Shown here in pieces: positions 45,901-58,821 of a stretch of DNA of 64,000 nucleotides; positions within the stretch are counted from its first letter, which is position 1, and each line of letters starts with the position of its first letter. The notes below the pieces were generated by a model. It was not told the DNA's origin. It worked only from the letters and a program-made list of their open reading frames with translations, and did not search any database. Made by a program: the position numbers and the translations under genes. Source of the stretch: Chamaecrista fasciculata (taxonomy: Eukaryota > Streptophyta > Magnoliopsida > Fabales > Fabaceae); the NCBI GenBank assembly GCA_003254925.1, contig QANZ01017430.1, positions 95,968 through 159,967 on the forward strand, read 5' to 3'.

Positions 45901-48900
45901 ATGCAAAGGACTAACTCAACATTAAGTAGTTTAATCACATATTAGTTGACAAAGCTCACAAAAGCACTTGCCCCTTGCTATAAATTGGCTGCTCGGCAAG
46001 AGATCCATCATATGAAAAACCTTTTCACTAGCTCCAACTGATTGCATCAAAGAGGATAAGTTGTCGCCAACCCACCAGGTTGAATAAATTAACCATTCAC
46101 TGTATAGTATAAACTTGGTAAGTTTCTCCGCTGTAATATGACCAGCTAGAATGAACATTCCTCCAAACAGCACAGCAATAACCTATAAGATTAAATGTTA
46201 CAATAAAAGAAAAGGTCAAGTACAGAAGTTGAAGAAGGAATTCAGTAAAAATTTTATTAGCAACTGATCCTATAAAACTTCCTTGCGATTGTAAAACTAC
46301 AAGTTTCTTTTTTCAAAAGAGAATTCATTATCTGTAAAACGGTATCATTACTTTAGGAACTCTTAACTATACCTGAGTTGAATGATAAAGAGTGTTGAAA
46401 CTGAGATTCCAAAATCCAAATGCAGCACTTTGCCGCAAGTTTATATCAGCTAATTTACCCAGCCACCATTTGTACCTGTTAATGTGAGAATATCTGAGAA
46501 ATGATTTCTTATCTTCTTCATTGAAAGTACAAGAATATATATACATACACACCTATGAAGTCCTACTCCCAACTACCTAATTAATGTAATCTCTCAACTA
46601 CTTTCATAATAATACTAACAACACTAACAGTACCTATCCATAGACATAGACAAACAAGATATACGTTAAGTCGTTAATACTGCTGATTATAAGAATAAAT
46701 AATGCATTCATATAATATAATTTCCGTAGCACGAGCACCTTCCAAGTTCTTCTCTTTCAGTTCCATGAACACGGACTGTCCTAATGAGAGAGAATGTCTC
46801 CTGGGCTACCTAAGATTCAATAGAGAAAGAAAGGCCATTACCATAGAATACAGGAACATAAAACAAATTGGAGTGTAAGGCATATAACTCTACTTCATTT
46901 GCAGAAGCATTGACTTCTTGGTTCAACTTTGAAGCCTTCTTCTGATACCTATACAAAAAGTCATAACCAGATTAGTATTAGTGGAATAAAGGAGACAAAT
47001 AAAAAAAGGCTGGAGATGGGTGCTAATAAGAATCACCAAAATCAATCTTTTGTTTCATTTTCTTTTCAAATTTTTTGAAGTAACTTGAAATAACCATGGT
47101 TTTGGGGGGATAGACGTGAGTCATCCAGCATTTACAGGTGGAAACCTTTTTATAAGTTCAAATGGCATTTTATATTTCTATGACTAAGAGTTAATTAGAA
47201 TCTAGTATACGAATTAATTAAAAAAAAAAGTCAACTTTATTGGCAATAATAACATTTGGCATGCCTCCTCAAGCAGTGCTCGTTTCTTCACCTGAGCCAT
47301 TAGAAGGGAAACCTCAAATTTCCAAAGGACAGATTGAAAAGAACAAATAATTTACCTTCCATAGTGTAGCATAACAGCTGATAATATAGTGCATATAACC
47401 AATGTAAATAAACCAAGTGGCCATGACAAAATCAACAGATAGATCAATGCACCTGTTCCCTAACAAAAAATGAAAAAAAAAATCTAAAGACCCAACATGT
47501 GGGATAACTTTTATAAATAATAAAAGTTTAATATGTAAAGCAACCTGAAGAACGTTGCGCAATATCAAATTAAGATCATTTCCAATTACACGTGACACTT
47601 GTTGACAATCTGCCCCAAGCCTGCTTGTCAAATCGCCAACTGTTTCAGAGTCAAAAAATGATATATCCTACAATAAAGACAATGCCGAATAAGTTAAACC
47701 ACAAACCAAAAAATGAAGCATAGGCAGACTAAGAGATCAATTATTAAGAAAAGTAGAACCTGAAGAAGAAGGGAAGAGTATAATGTTTCTCTCATCCTCT
47801 TAACCTGCACATATTGTTAAACTCAAGTGAGCACTAAAGTCAAACACCACCGTAAAACATGTCTGAACAATAAAACCAAGTATACTAACAAAACACAACG
47901 AACTATTTAGCCAATTATACAAGAGAATTTAGAACAGATAGGGCATGGCCAAATAAAATAGTCTAGTTTCGAAGTTATGTTTCTCAATTCATTTATATGT
48001 CATGATGCTCTTGCACATCATGAGACAGAAAAAGCCAGCAAAATATAAAGCACGACTGAAAAACTCACCAGAATCATGTTTGCAATACCAAAACAGCAAC
48101 CCCGTATTCCACTGAAGCACAAGAAAAGGTTTGTCAGGAATCCCCATATGGCCGTATCCCACATAAAAGATGAAAGGTTTGAAATGAAGTAGCACTAAAA
48201 ACGTCAAATTCAAAGTGCCATCAGTTTCTCAATGTGCAGCAATTTTCAGTTGCTTCAATCCAGCTATCTTCAGAATTTATATATCAAGGCCGCTCCTCCA
48301 GCGGTCAATTCGGTAGTTTTAAGGATAACAGGTTATGTACACATGGACACAGAGAATATTGTAGTAAGAATGATCAATGGTCCTATTTTGGCAAAACAAA
48401 AAGTTCATATCACTGTCCACAGGTAGAAGGGAGATTTGACCATACAAGATTTTGACCTGCATATTCCCGAAGTTATACACAAGAGAACCAAGAGACGCAC
48501 ATTCCGACGGAAGACTGTGATTTCCGCCCCCTGAGCGGAGAAGATGGATGCAGTCAAGAAATGTGGTATAGAAATCTCCGAAACCTGAAATGATATTGTC
48601 TGGAAAATAAGATTATGCAAACAAAAAATGCAATCTGATTTTGATCCTAGCATCGAAGAGTACAAATTAGGGCAAAAAATGGCCACACGCACCGCTGCTA
48701 AAATCAGAGTCGAGAATGCCGCGAAAATAACCCAACGGTCTTGAGCAACCAGTTCCCACATTTTGGCAAGCGCGCGCAAAACAGTCACTGGCTTAGCCAA
48801 AACCTGAACCTCGACGTCATCGGATAAGTCCCACCAGCGTCCGCCAGGCAAAATCGAAGGAAGAAAACTAACCGATCTTCGAAGTCTCTCCAGAAAGTCA

Positions 48901-49166
48901 ACATCGTCGTCTTCGTCTTCCCTGTGGCCTTCCCCCAAAGCATCTATCTCGTTATGAACAAAAACCCCATTTATGGACGATGATTTTGGAGCGCTTGCCA
49001 ATATGCGCCAGGAAGATAAAGCGGGAGTTGAAAGGAGAAGTCGAATTCTAGTAGTATCGGCGAAATGGAACCGCTGGTGAGAAACTCTGACGGAAGGATT
49101 GTTTGAATGTTGGCGACGGATTGAAGAGAGTAACTGAGGTTGATGAACAGCATGAAATTGAGCCAT
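42932..49166 (-). CDS. ABCB26: Plastid half-size ABC transporter, ABCB26/TAP1 type
   Basis: ATP-driven transporter half-molecule of the B subfamily, expected to dimerise in the plastid envelope; substrate unknown. Eighteen exons: 49166-48693, 48584-48457, 48111-48069, 47804-47760, 47667-47545, 47459-47356, 46948-46894, 46809-46739, 46475-46373, 46182-45972, 45388-45315, 44722-44666, 44573-44499, 44141-44067, 43985-43704, 43543-43479, 43403-43343, 43012-42932. They sum to 2127 bases, 708 residues, with the frame kept throughout. The N-terminus is rich in Ser, Arg and His (transit peptide). The membrane domain has [17 protein letters not shown] and [19 protein letters not shown]. The nucleotide-binding domain has Walker [10 protein letters not shown] (about residue 498), signature LLSGGQRQR (about 602), Walker [13 protein letters not shown] and the H-loop IVIAHR. 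Intron 10 seems to use a GC donor (GGG|GCAAGT). All other introns are GT-AG. Confidence 0.9.
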
Positions 49167-50292
49167 GAGCGATACAATGAAACAGCACTGACTCACTGAC
49201 CATGGAACTGATAGAATAAATAAGTTTTCAGGGAAAAAAGCTACGACATTTCGTATAAACCAAGTCAGGTTTTGATTTGGGAATTTTGGGATGGGACTGA
49301 CGCATGAAAGTGTTGTGAATAGTAATGAGTAATGACAAAAGTTTCTTCAAAGATTCGTGTATAGTTATCGCGAACTCGGCTGATTTGGGCCCAGTCACCA
49401 CAAGTTGAGTTATAAACTTCTATAAATTATGTAATTGATTTTCAGCATACCAATCGTGAGTTAGTATTTTAGTTTTTCAAAAAAGATAAACTCTTTATAA
49501 TAAGGTCAATTTCAAAATATAAAATATGACCTGGCAAGTTGTGACCTACACGAACCAAAAAAAAAAATGAAAGAATATATCTTTATCTTAGATGTGTGAA
49601 TTTACAGCGTTAAGCGAAGTTATATGTATCAGTAAAGAAAAGGAAAGGTGTAATTCTAATCCACCGACATTGTCGCTGCCTTTTGCATACTTATGAGGTA
49701 TGTCTATCGGATAATTCTAAATCTTCCTCTCAAAGTCTCAATCTGATAGGCTGATATACAATTCACACTTTATTATGGTCATACCAAGCCCCTATTACAA
49801 CTTTCAATGGACTCTTTATCAACCCAACATACTAATTAACCCACAAAACAAAATGAGTATAGAACGAAAGTTACGACTTACTAGGCAAAATGTTAGAAAT
49901 TCGAGATTTACAAACGAAAGTTACGTCCAAGTTGACATCACAAGTCACAACAACAATACGGGGAACAGCTTCTCTTAATTTATGGCTTTTATGAGTCTTC
50001 TACTCTCTAAACTTTGGAGACCAGTAATGCTACATCTACCTCGACGTCGATCACCCTTAAATGAATGTGAAATCTTAAGACTATACGTAATGTTCCAACA
50101 TTTACAAAGATCAACATTTTCTTTCCAATTGAAATGGAAAGCCCAATTGCTGTTGTTTTTTGCTTTGGGCCTTTTGGTCTCTTTATGTTTCCCAAAAAGA
50201 GGAAAATGGAAACCACAAAAGTATTTTTGAAATGAACTCAGAAAAAAAGAGAATGATTTTTAAGGCAATAACCAATAGGTTTAGGCGAAAAA
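49167..50292. other. Divergent intergenic region between ABCB26 and RPL27A
   Basis: It holds the ABCB26 5' flank on the left and the distal RPL27A promoter on the right. Open frames at 49775-50230 have no family resemblance. Confidence 0.5.
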
Positions 50293-50294
50293 GT

Positions 50295-50474
50295 TGACGT
50301 CAGTAAGTTGGCCCATCAAAACTGGACGGCCCAATAAATTTTATGGTCCAAGATTCATTTTCCATTTCTACCCTCCCTTTCGACATTGAGTTAACAAACC
50401 CTAGGGGTAAAATCCGTAAATCCAACCCTAGTCCTACAATCCCCATTTGATTCCAATAAATTCCCGAAACCCTA
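50295..50474 (+). promoter_or_regulatory. RPL27A promoter motifs
   Basis: Site II elements (GGCCCA, the complement of TGGGCC) occur at 50310-50315 and 50328-50333. Telo-boxes (AAACCCTA) occur at 50396-50403 and 50467-50474. Both motif types are typical of plant ribosomal-protein promoters and co-ordinate expression in dividing cells. A perfect TGACGTCA palindrome (bZIP-type site) lies at 50295-50302. Confidence 0.7.
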
Positions 50475-50543
50475 GTCTCACTTTCCTTCGTTCGGCCGCC
50501 GAAGCCACAGGGCAGAGAATCGTTTGCAGAGAGACAGAAGTAG

Positions 50544-50993
<450 letters not shown>

Positions 50994-50998
<5 letters not shown>

Positions 50999-52563
50999 CT
51001 TAGTTTCTTAGGCTTTTCTTTCTCTTCGAGTTTCTTCAAGCTTTGATCTATTCTATTCGAACTCAAGTTATGCACTTTCTATTATATCTTTTACTTAGTT
51101 TTTCTGCGCCATCGTAATTTTGCCGATTTTTAAACTTTAGAATATTTTTATGCATTTCTGTTCAATATTGTTCCGTCTTTATATGCTGCTCTTATCCCCA
51201 AGTTCTCAATTGGAATGGATTTAGTGCTGGTTAAGGTGTATTTTTAACTCAATTGGAATAATTACTATTGGTTTCCGCGGGATTTATGGGGCTCTGTTTT
51301 ACCCATGAATTATTATCAAGAAATCCGTATGGCAGAGATTGGAGACCATCATTTCGTCTACTGTCATATTTTTTATGCTGTCTAGTCTAGTACCTCTCTT
51401 AATATTCCAGTACAGGAACTGATTCTGTAACACAATCCTTTAATTAGATGGAGAAGAATTAGCATTACTTTCTTCATGTGAATCAATATTTAGTGGATGT
51501 GAGAATGTTTGGGTTTGGGTCAATCCAAACTCGACCAAAAGACATTTTTTGTAATCAAAGCCAATATGTACGCAGGATCAATTTCACCATTTGATACCCT
51601 TACCCTTTTGAGTTGTGACCCACATTTAATGGCCCAAATAAGACTGAACGGAACTCCATTGGCCTTGAATTGCTCTAACTATTCCATTACTGGAGCATAT
51701 GGTTTTCTCTAACTGAAATTTAATTGTGAGGAGCTCCAGATTCTGTAATTTCTGGCACTTCTACCAGCACTTGCCAGGAGATCTCCACCTCATCCTCAAA
51801 GAAAACACTTGTCCAACTGTATTTGGAGCATCCTCTGTATCATGTAGGTAGAATTTCAAGACCTTCCCTCCAAATTGATACCCTGAACTTCGGTGTTTGC
51901 AGCTTCCAGGACTGTATCATTTTAATATTTTATTGCCTGTCTATCTCATGGTTTTACCGAAAAAGCTAGGATACTAGTGAAGGAGACATTTAGAAATTAG
52001 AACCAAGAATGCCAGAGTGGGAGAGAGATCTGAATTGGAAAATGGGCATTGATGACAACGCGGCCGGCATACAATGTCTCGGACATAGAGAAGTAGAAAA
52101 GAAGGTAAGAGAGAACAAGGTGGTCAATACCCACACTATGATGGTCGAGCTTGGCAGCATTGTCATGCGACGGCGACGGCAGAGATGAATGGGGAAGAAG
52201 GGTAGGATGACATGGCATTAGCATATAATGTTACTGGGGCCATTTAAAAATGGTTTAATTTGAGCGTGTGTGTAGGATGATAATCCAACCCATGCCGATT
52301 GTTTGTTTTGGTAGCCCATACTTGTTGGTCAAAACTTGAAAGTTCAGACCTGTTTTTTTTTTCCCTGGTAGAACAAAGAGGCCTCACTGCCGAAACAAAA
52401 AAGAAAAACCCAAACAAAACTAGAAGCCCTAGGCAAGGCAGAACCCAACGTTAGGGATGATAAAAAAATACTCAATAGAATTTATTTAGAAGCACAAAAT
52501 TTTTATAATTTATTCTGAAATAATATAGTTCTAGTATTAAATAAGCTGCAAAATAATATACTA
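50994..52563. other. RPL27A 3' flank and intergenic DNA
   Basis: The probable 3' UTR reaches to about 51200. A minus-strand open stretch at 51997-52224 has no recognised similarity. Otherwise AT-rich. Confidence 0.5.
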
Positions 52564-52940
52564 CTAGGGGCTTTTCGTGCCCGTTACGTTTGGATTGATT
52601 TAAAATTAAAGATTATATTAAATTCAGGATCAAATTGTCAACTTGATAATTTTTCATGGACTAAATTATTATTTTACAGTCAGAAAATTGTACAAAAACA
52701 ATCTCATGAAAGTATGAATAAATGATGCATATTAATATTTATACAATGGACGTGGGGTAGGAGTATAAAAACGTGGGGATCTTGTTTTATTTATATATTT
52801 TTTCAATTTAGATAATATGGCCGAACGTGGGTTGTATTTATTTGTTATATATATTTTTTTATTTTATGTAATATGTTTAAAATAATTAATTTTAGATTAT
52901 AGTTTTAAAAGACCAGAAGGCTCCTCAGACATATAATAAT
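52564..52940 (-). mobile_element. Helitron-like element, unit A
   Basis: On the minus strand the 3' end reads GGGCACGAAAAGCCCCTAGT: a GGGC/GCCC hairpin followed by CTAG and a target T, as in Helitrons. The 5' side (near 52910-52940) is less clear, with GGAGCC and TATATG-like sequence. Non-autonomous. Confidence 0.45.
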
Positions 52941-52942
52941 AA

Positions 52943-53294
52943 CTAGGGGCTTGGCGTGCCCGACATGTAACGTTTGAATTGATTTAAAGTTGAAGATTAT
53001 ATTAAATTTTTATATTGATAAAAGAGTAAGTTTGGGACCAATTTGAGAAATTATAAAATATTTAGGACTAATTTGAAATTACCTCATATGGGGAGAGTGA
53101 GTGGGGAAAGAGTAGTGGCATTTTTAATTTTTAATTGTTTTTTGTATTTTTTTAATTCATTTATTTTTTTAAAGAAGTGGGGAGTGTGAGTGGGAGAGAG
53201 AATGGGTGATTTTATTTTTCTTTTTTAATTTTTTAATTCACTATTTTTGACCAACCATAAGGGGTGGAGCCATATAATATAGTATAGATATAGA
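52943..53294 (-). mobile_element. Helitron-like element, unit B
   Basis: The minus-strand 3' end GGGCACGCCAAGCCCCTAGT has the same hairpin plus CTAG arrangement. The 5' end begins TCTATACTATATTATATGGC, followed by TCCACCCC. It is about 350 bases long and head-to-tail with units A and C. Confidence 0.55.
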
Positions 53295-53299
53295 TATAA

Positions 53300-53623
53300 C
53301 TAGGGGTTTGGCGTGCACGTTTAAAATAAATAAGGGACTAAATTGTTAACTTAGTAAAAAAGAGAGACCAAATAGTAAATTTTCTTTTATTTTTAATAAA
53401 CATGGGCATAGGAAATGTTTGTTCAACAAAATAAAGGCATGAGAAATAGACGTGGGTATGAAAGTGGGGACATGAATGTGGCTGATTTTATTTTTTCTAA
53501 TTTTATATATTATGTACGTGGGAGAGGGGTGGGAGGTTGATTTTATTTTTTTTTATTTCATAAATTATAGTTTTAAACATGGATGATCAAAAAGGGATGG
53601 AGCCATATAATATAAGATATAGA
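53300..53623 (-). mobile_element. Helitron-like element, unit C
   Basis: The minus-strand 5' end reads TCTATATCTTATATTATATG, then GCTCCATCCC; the 3' end reads CACGCCAAACCCCTAGT. Ends and core (GTTTAAAAC, TTATTTT) match unit B, with no coding sequence. The hairpin is weaker here (ACGTGCACGCC). Confidence 0.55.
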
Positions 53624-54452
53624 AATTAGAAAATCAGAATAAGTCATAAAATTACGTTTAAATATTATTTTATTTATTTATAGTGTATACATATTATGTT
53701 TATATTTATAATGTCGTGCACAGTACACTCAGTAATAATTTTGACCAGAAAAAAAATCAAGTTTAAAAGCTCTTGTAGCTTTTGGCCAAAAAGACAAAAG
53801 CTATTGTAGCTTTTTTTTCCCCTTAGCAAGAACTATAATTTCGCAGCGCTATACCTGAAAAATCTCTTAATTATCCTTGTATTTTTTTTCTTATTAATAT
53901 TGGCATTTGAACACCTTAATCTGGGAATCTATATCTGAGGATCATCGGTTAAAACAAACTAAGTGAATAGAAAAGGCATCCAACAAAATTTAAAAATAAT
54001 CTAAAAGCTAGGAAGTTGGATCATATTAACTCCCAAAGAAAACTAGAAAAGTGATGGTGGAGAATTACATTCAAAACCATAGGTTAGGTATTGAGAATTG
54101 AGTCACATAAAGATTAATTTAAATTTTATAATTATTAAAAATTTAATATAAAATAAAGGTTATATTATTGTTTTTATAATAAAATATTTTTTTCATTTTA
54201 ATTATAATTTTTTATTTTAAAGTTGTGGAAATTACTTAATTTCACTTATTATTTCTTCACTTCCATTATATATAATTAGTCAATTATTATGATCTACATA
54301 TTTATTATTATTTATAATTTTTCATTAAATTATATTTTACGGATTACTAAAAGAGTAGTCAGACATATATAATCGTATAAATAAATAAGTATATATTGTC
54401 TTATTTCTTTGAAACTAACACCATCAACGTTTTTCTTCAATGTTCAGCACCT
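53624..54452. other. 3' flank of the MATE gene
   Basis: AT-rich. The stretch near 54050-54110 (ATTGAGAATTGAGTCACAT) recurs at 63625-63645 beside the second MATE gene, so it belongs to the tandem duplication. Confidence 0.55.
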
Positions 54453-57400
54453 TCATGTTAGTTGTTCTGTCTTTTCTGTATCATCCACTCTTGAATATTG
54501 ATGGCCACCCCACTTCTTTATTCTATCTTCCGCAAGTGAGGCCTGCAATCAAACACAAAATTTAGCCATTATTTTAGATCAACACATATATGTAGAGATT
54601 GATAGGTTTCTTCTTTCTTTGGCCTGAATTTAGAGATTGATAGGTGCAGCTTATGTATCCCCAGCCAAGAAGCCAGTTGCTTAATAATCAATCATCATCA
54701 CTAAAGCATGCAACTATAATCTATAACGTAACAAAAAAACAAAAATAATTACCTCTTTGTTCCAGTTGGTTTTGTAAATCATGAAGAAAAGAACGCATGT
54801 TTGTAAAACGGTCCCAGACAGCATTCCGCACCAGATCCCCTGAAAATAAAATCAATCACAAAAACAATCATCTCTTTAATACATGATTTATATATGTAAT
54901 CTGAATAGGAAGGTTGTTTAAGAAATTAAAGGATTAGTACAGACCAAGACACCAAGGTTGAACTGGAAACCCAAGATAAGACCGAGAGGAACACCAAAAA
55001 GGTAGTAGCAAGCGATATTGACATAAGCAACGGCAGATTGCCATCCTGCTCCAATGGCTACTCCTGAAAGAACAGGTTGGACGTTGTTGATGACAATGCA
55101 GAGGGCCAACATGGGTGTCAACTCTGCTACCATATTCTGCACTCTTGTGTCGTTTGAGAACAAAGCGGGGTACTGTTTACGGAAGACGATCAGCACAAGG
55201 GACATCAAGAGTCCAATGATAAACGAGGTTATTACAGCCACCACCAGTGAAAACTTGGCTGTTCTTGGGTGTGCTGCCCCTAGTTCATTTGACACTCTCA
55301 CACTGCACACATTCACAGTAGTTATTATATATATATAGTACACAATCTTAATGACAATTACTCGTGATTAAATATTGGCTAGCATTTTCAACTTAATGAC
55401 AGTGAGTGTGTGTGTGTCTGGTGGAACAACAAACCTTACTGCTGCGTTCATTCCGAACGATACCATCACAGTCCAACCCAATATGTTCATGCTGCAAAAA
55501 TTCAATTTCAGAGGATGAGGCGCAAGCAATTGCTGATGGTTGAAAAAAACAAGTGACGATAGATTCTGTGCGTCGTCGTTACTCGTTAACAACATATACA
55601 GACATACAGATACGAGAAGCATGGGAATAGAAAACAAATACAAAATTTATCCACACGTGATATTCTATGCTCTCTGCTATTGTATGATATTTATTTAAAA
55701 TAAGATTAAAAAAGTCAAAAGGTGTTGATCCCCGGAGGCCCTGAGTGCAATTATTGTGATCGTTTCTTTTATTAGGTAGATAATGCTTTTTTACCATTTC
55801 AAAGCGAAAAAACATTATAAGCACAAAGATAAAGGTAAAGATTTTGCCATTTTGGAGTAGTTGGGCACTGACAGACAAGTTATTTTAATAGTAGGTCATC
55901 GTGTTTGGGATTCTGAAACTGTGCTTATAAGTTAAATTTACAGAGAGTAAGGTCATTTTCTAAGAGATTGATTTTCATATTATTGAAAATTATAATTTTT
56001 CTAAAAATGATTTAATTACTATATAAACTCGTTTTAAAACTATTCTAATATTAAAAAAAGATCTCTTGAAAAATCATCTTTTAATCAAAATCCTCTCCTT
56101 CGTAAATATATAGAAGTACAACAAGGGACTAAAAGAAAGCTAAAGTCTTAACTATCAAAGAAGAAGTCGAGGATGAGAGGCTGGACTTATATATCCATAG
56201 TGCATTTCACTTAACTCTTAAATCAGAAGTTTCTCATGTTATATTTTTGTTAAAAATAATTCAAATGTAAACTATCCGGATTTTGTACTAGTTGTGGCTC
56301 TCCATCTCCATATCTTAATTTTCTCTGACCCTACATGTAATTTTCTTTAATTGACACTGCTGGTTGTTAAACAGGTAGCTAAATGTCATGTCTATAAGGA
56401 CTAAAATAATTAAATATGCTGCCATCATAGTGACCTATCTTGTTTATCATTATGAATTTACCACGACGTGTTCAAAATTCAAACTACACAGTACACACGA
56501 GAGCTACCACGCACACTGTGGTGGGGTCAATACGTATCACGAGGCAATAATTTTTTTTAAGATTTTTTTTTTGCCATAAAATTTTACAATACTGAAAAGG
56601 ATAAAAGCGAAAGATATATAAAACAAGTAACTAGCTAGCTAGACCACTAAACAAACAAAAGATCCACCAATTACTACCACTAATGGTCAATTAAAGATGG
56701 TTTTACATTTAAATAACAGTGAACGTTGATGATTAAATAGGGAATCAAGGACATGAATAGAAGTATAGAAAGAATGCAACTTGACATGACACAAAAAAGT
56801 ATTATTATGATTACTTTTTAAAAACGAGAAATATCAAATACAGAAATAAGACATAAATGGAAATCCTTTAATAAATTTTTAAAACAATTTAATGTAGTAT
56901 TAATTTTTTAAGAAAATCCTTATGACAAAGTTTAAACTACAGAGGATATAACCAAAATTATGATGGATGATAGTTGTTGGCCATAGAATTATAAGAAATG
57001 ACATTGAAAGAAAACAAAATAGTGGTAAAATAATTAAGCGGCATATGCACCTAACTATTTTTTTTAGTGATAGAATCTAACTCTTTTTATGAAAAATAAA
57101 TTACAAGAAGTAGCTCTCAAGTCTCAAGTATCACCAGTTAATTATACTTACCAGATGGATAAGGCATCTACCGAAATTTCAGCATTCTTGAGATATCCAG
57201 CAAAAAGAATTAGAGCCATGAAATACCATATCTCGAGACTACATAAGACATTTAGAAGATAAATAAATAAATATTAAAAAAAAATAATAAGCACATGTGA
57301 TTTGGTTCCTTTGATACGATTAGAAAAATAATTCTGAGAGTAAGTTAATCATGTATTCAATAGGTACATTAAACAAATAATATTGAAAATGTTATATTCT

Positions 57401-58788
57401 CAAAAATAACTTATTAATCTCATGAAATGTAACTTTTTCATTCCTATATAGTGGGGTGAAATTATTTTCTCATGAAATTGAATTGTTTTGATTTATTTAA
57501 TTGACTAAAATATCATTATTTCAAACACATAATCTCTTTTCATATTTGTTATTTCTTTTATTTTCTTAATTAATATTTAATAAAATTTTAAAATCTTTTA
57601 TAAAGTATTTATCATTATTAGATTATTGTTGTAAATTAGTTATTGTAATCAGATAATTATAATAAATTTGAGATTTCTGTATTTACTTTTAAAAGTATTT
57701 TAATTATTTTTTTAATATTTTTCAATGACATATATTAATAATCTTATTTATAAATTATAATTATGATAAAATTATGAATTTTAGAACTTAGATTATATTT
57801 TAAAATTAAACAACATAAGTTAAATTGTTGTATAAATTATTTTTTGGAATTGTTAATTTAAAAATTCGATGGCATATAGAAAACTTATTATACATTTCAA
57901 AGAATATTGAAGAATATTGAAGTTGAACCAATCAGAACAATTTTTTTTTGGCCGGAATAATAGAACAATTTTGATTTGAGCATACTTTACAATATTTTCA
58001 AAAATATTTTAGGTCATTGAAACAAAATTTCTAACATTTTCGAAAATTTACAGAATTATGATATCTGAAAATGAAAAAACTATGCATGTACCAAAAGTCT
58101 CCAAATTGAGAAGAAACATGATACTACATTACTCAAATACTAATCAAGTAATTATCAATTGATCACGTGACAATATTCCATCTACTGCACCACATTAATT
58201 AATACTATAAAAAGTCAGCACGATTCAAAATATCAATGATTAAATTATTTTCAAAATATACTGTACAAAATATCAAAATAATTCAAATAGAAAGTAAGTA
58301 TTAAACAGAAAAACAAACATAAACAGAAGTCCATATAAGTTTTTTCCTTTCTTGTTTACTTTCTTAATAAATAAACTCTCATTCATGACTTTCAACTGTA
58401 CTAATGAATGTAAGTATGTGACTCGACGCAGACGCAGCATAATTGGCATAATAATAAACGATAAAACATGTCACAAAAAAAAAAATGAGAAAATACAAAT
58501 GATTTCTTCAACTATTTCTTAATTTTAAAAGTTAAAAAATTACATATACCATCAATTCCGTGTGTCCTAATGAAAGTGTTTGCCAATATATATATATATA
58601 TATATATATAGATATAGATATGTGAACAGATATTTACAAGTTATATTTGGGCCAAAATAAAGATATATACAAGTTATATGTTATTGTATATGAAATTATA
58701 ATTAATTATTACAAGACATATAACTTGTATATATCTTTATTTTGGCCCAAATATAACTTGTAAATATCTGTTCACATGTCTATATATC

Positions 58789-58821
<33 letters not shown>

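Noticed and set aside
43300..49200. Several separate small ABC-related genes
   Set aside because: The pieces splice into one continuous 708-residue frame with conserved exon junctions.
51997..52224. Minus-strand stretch of 75 codons after RPL27A
   Set aside because: No domain or conserved motif and no gene context.
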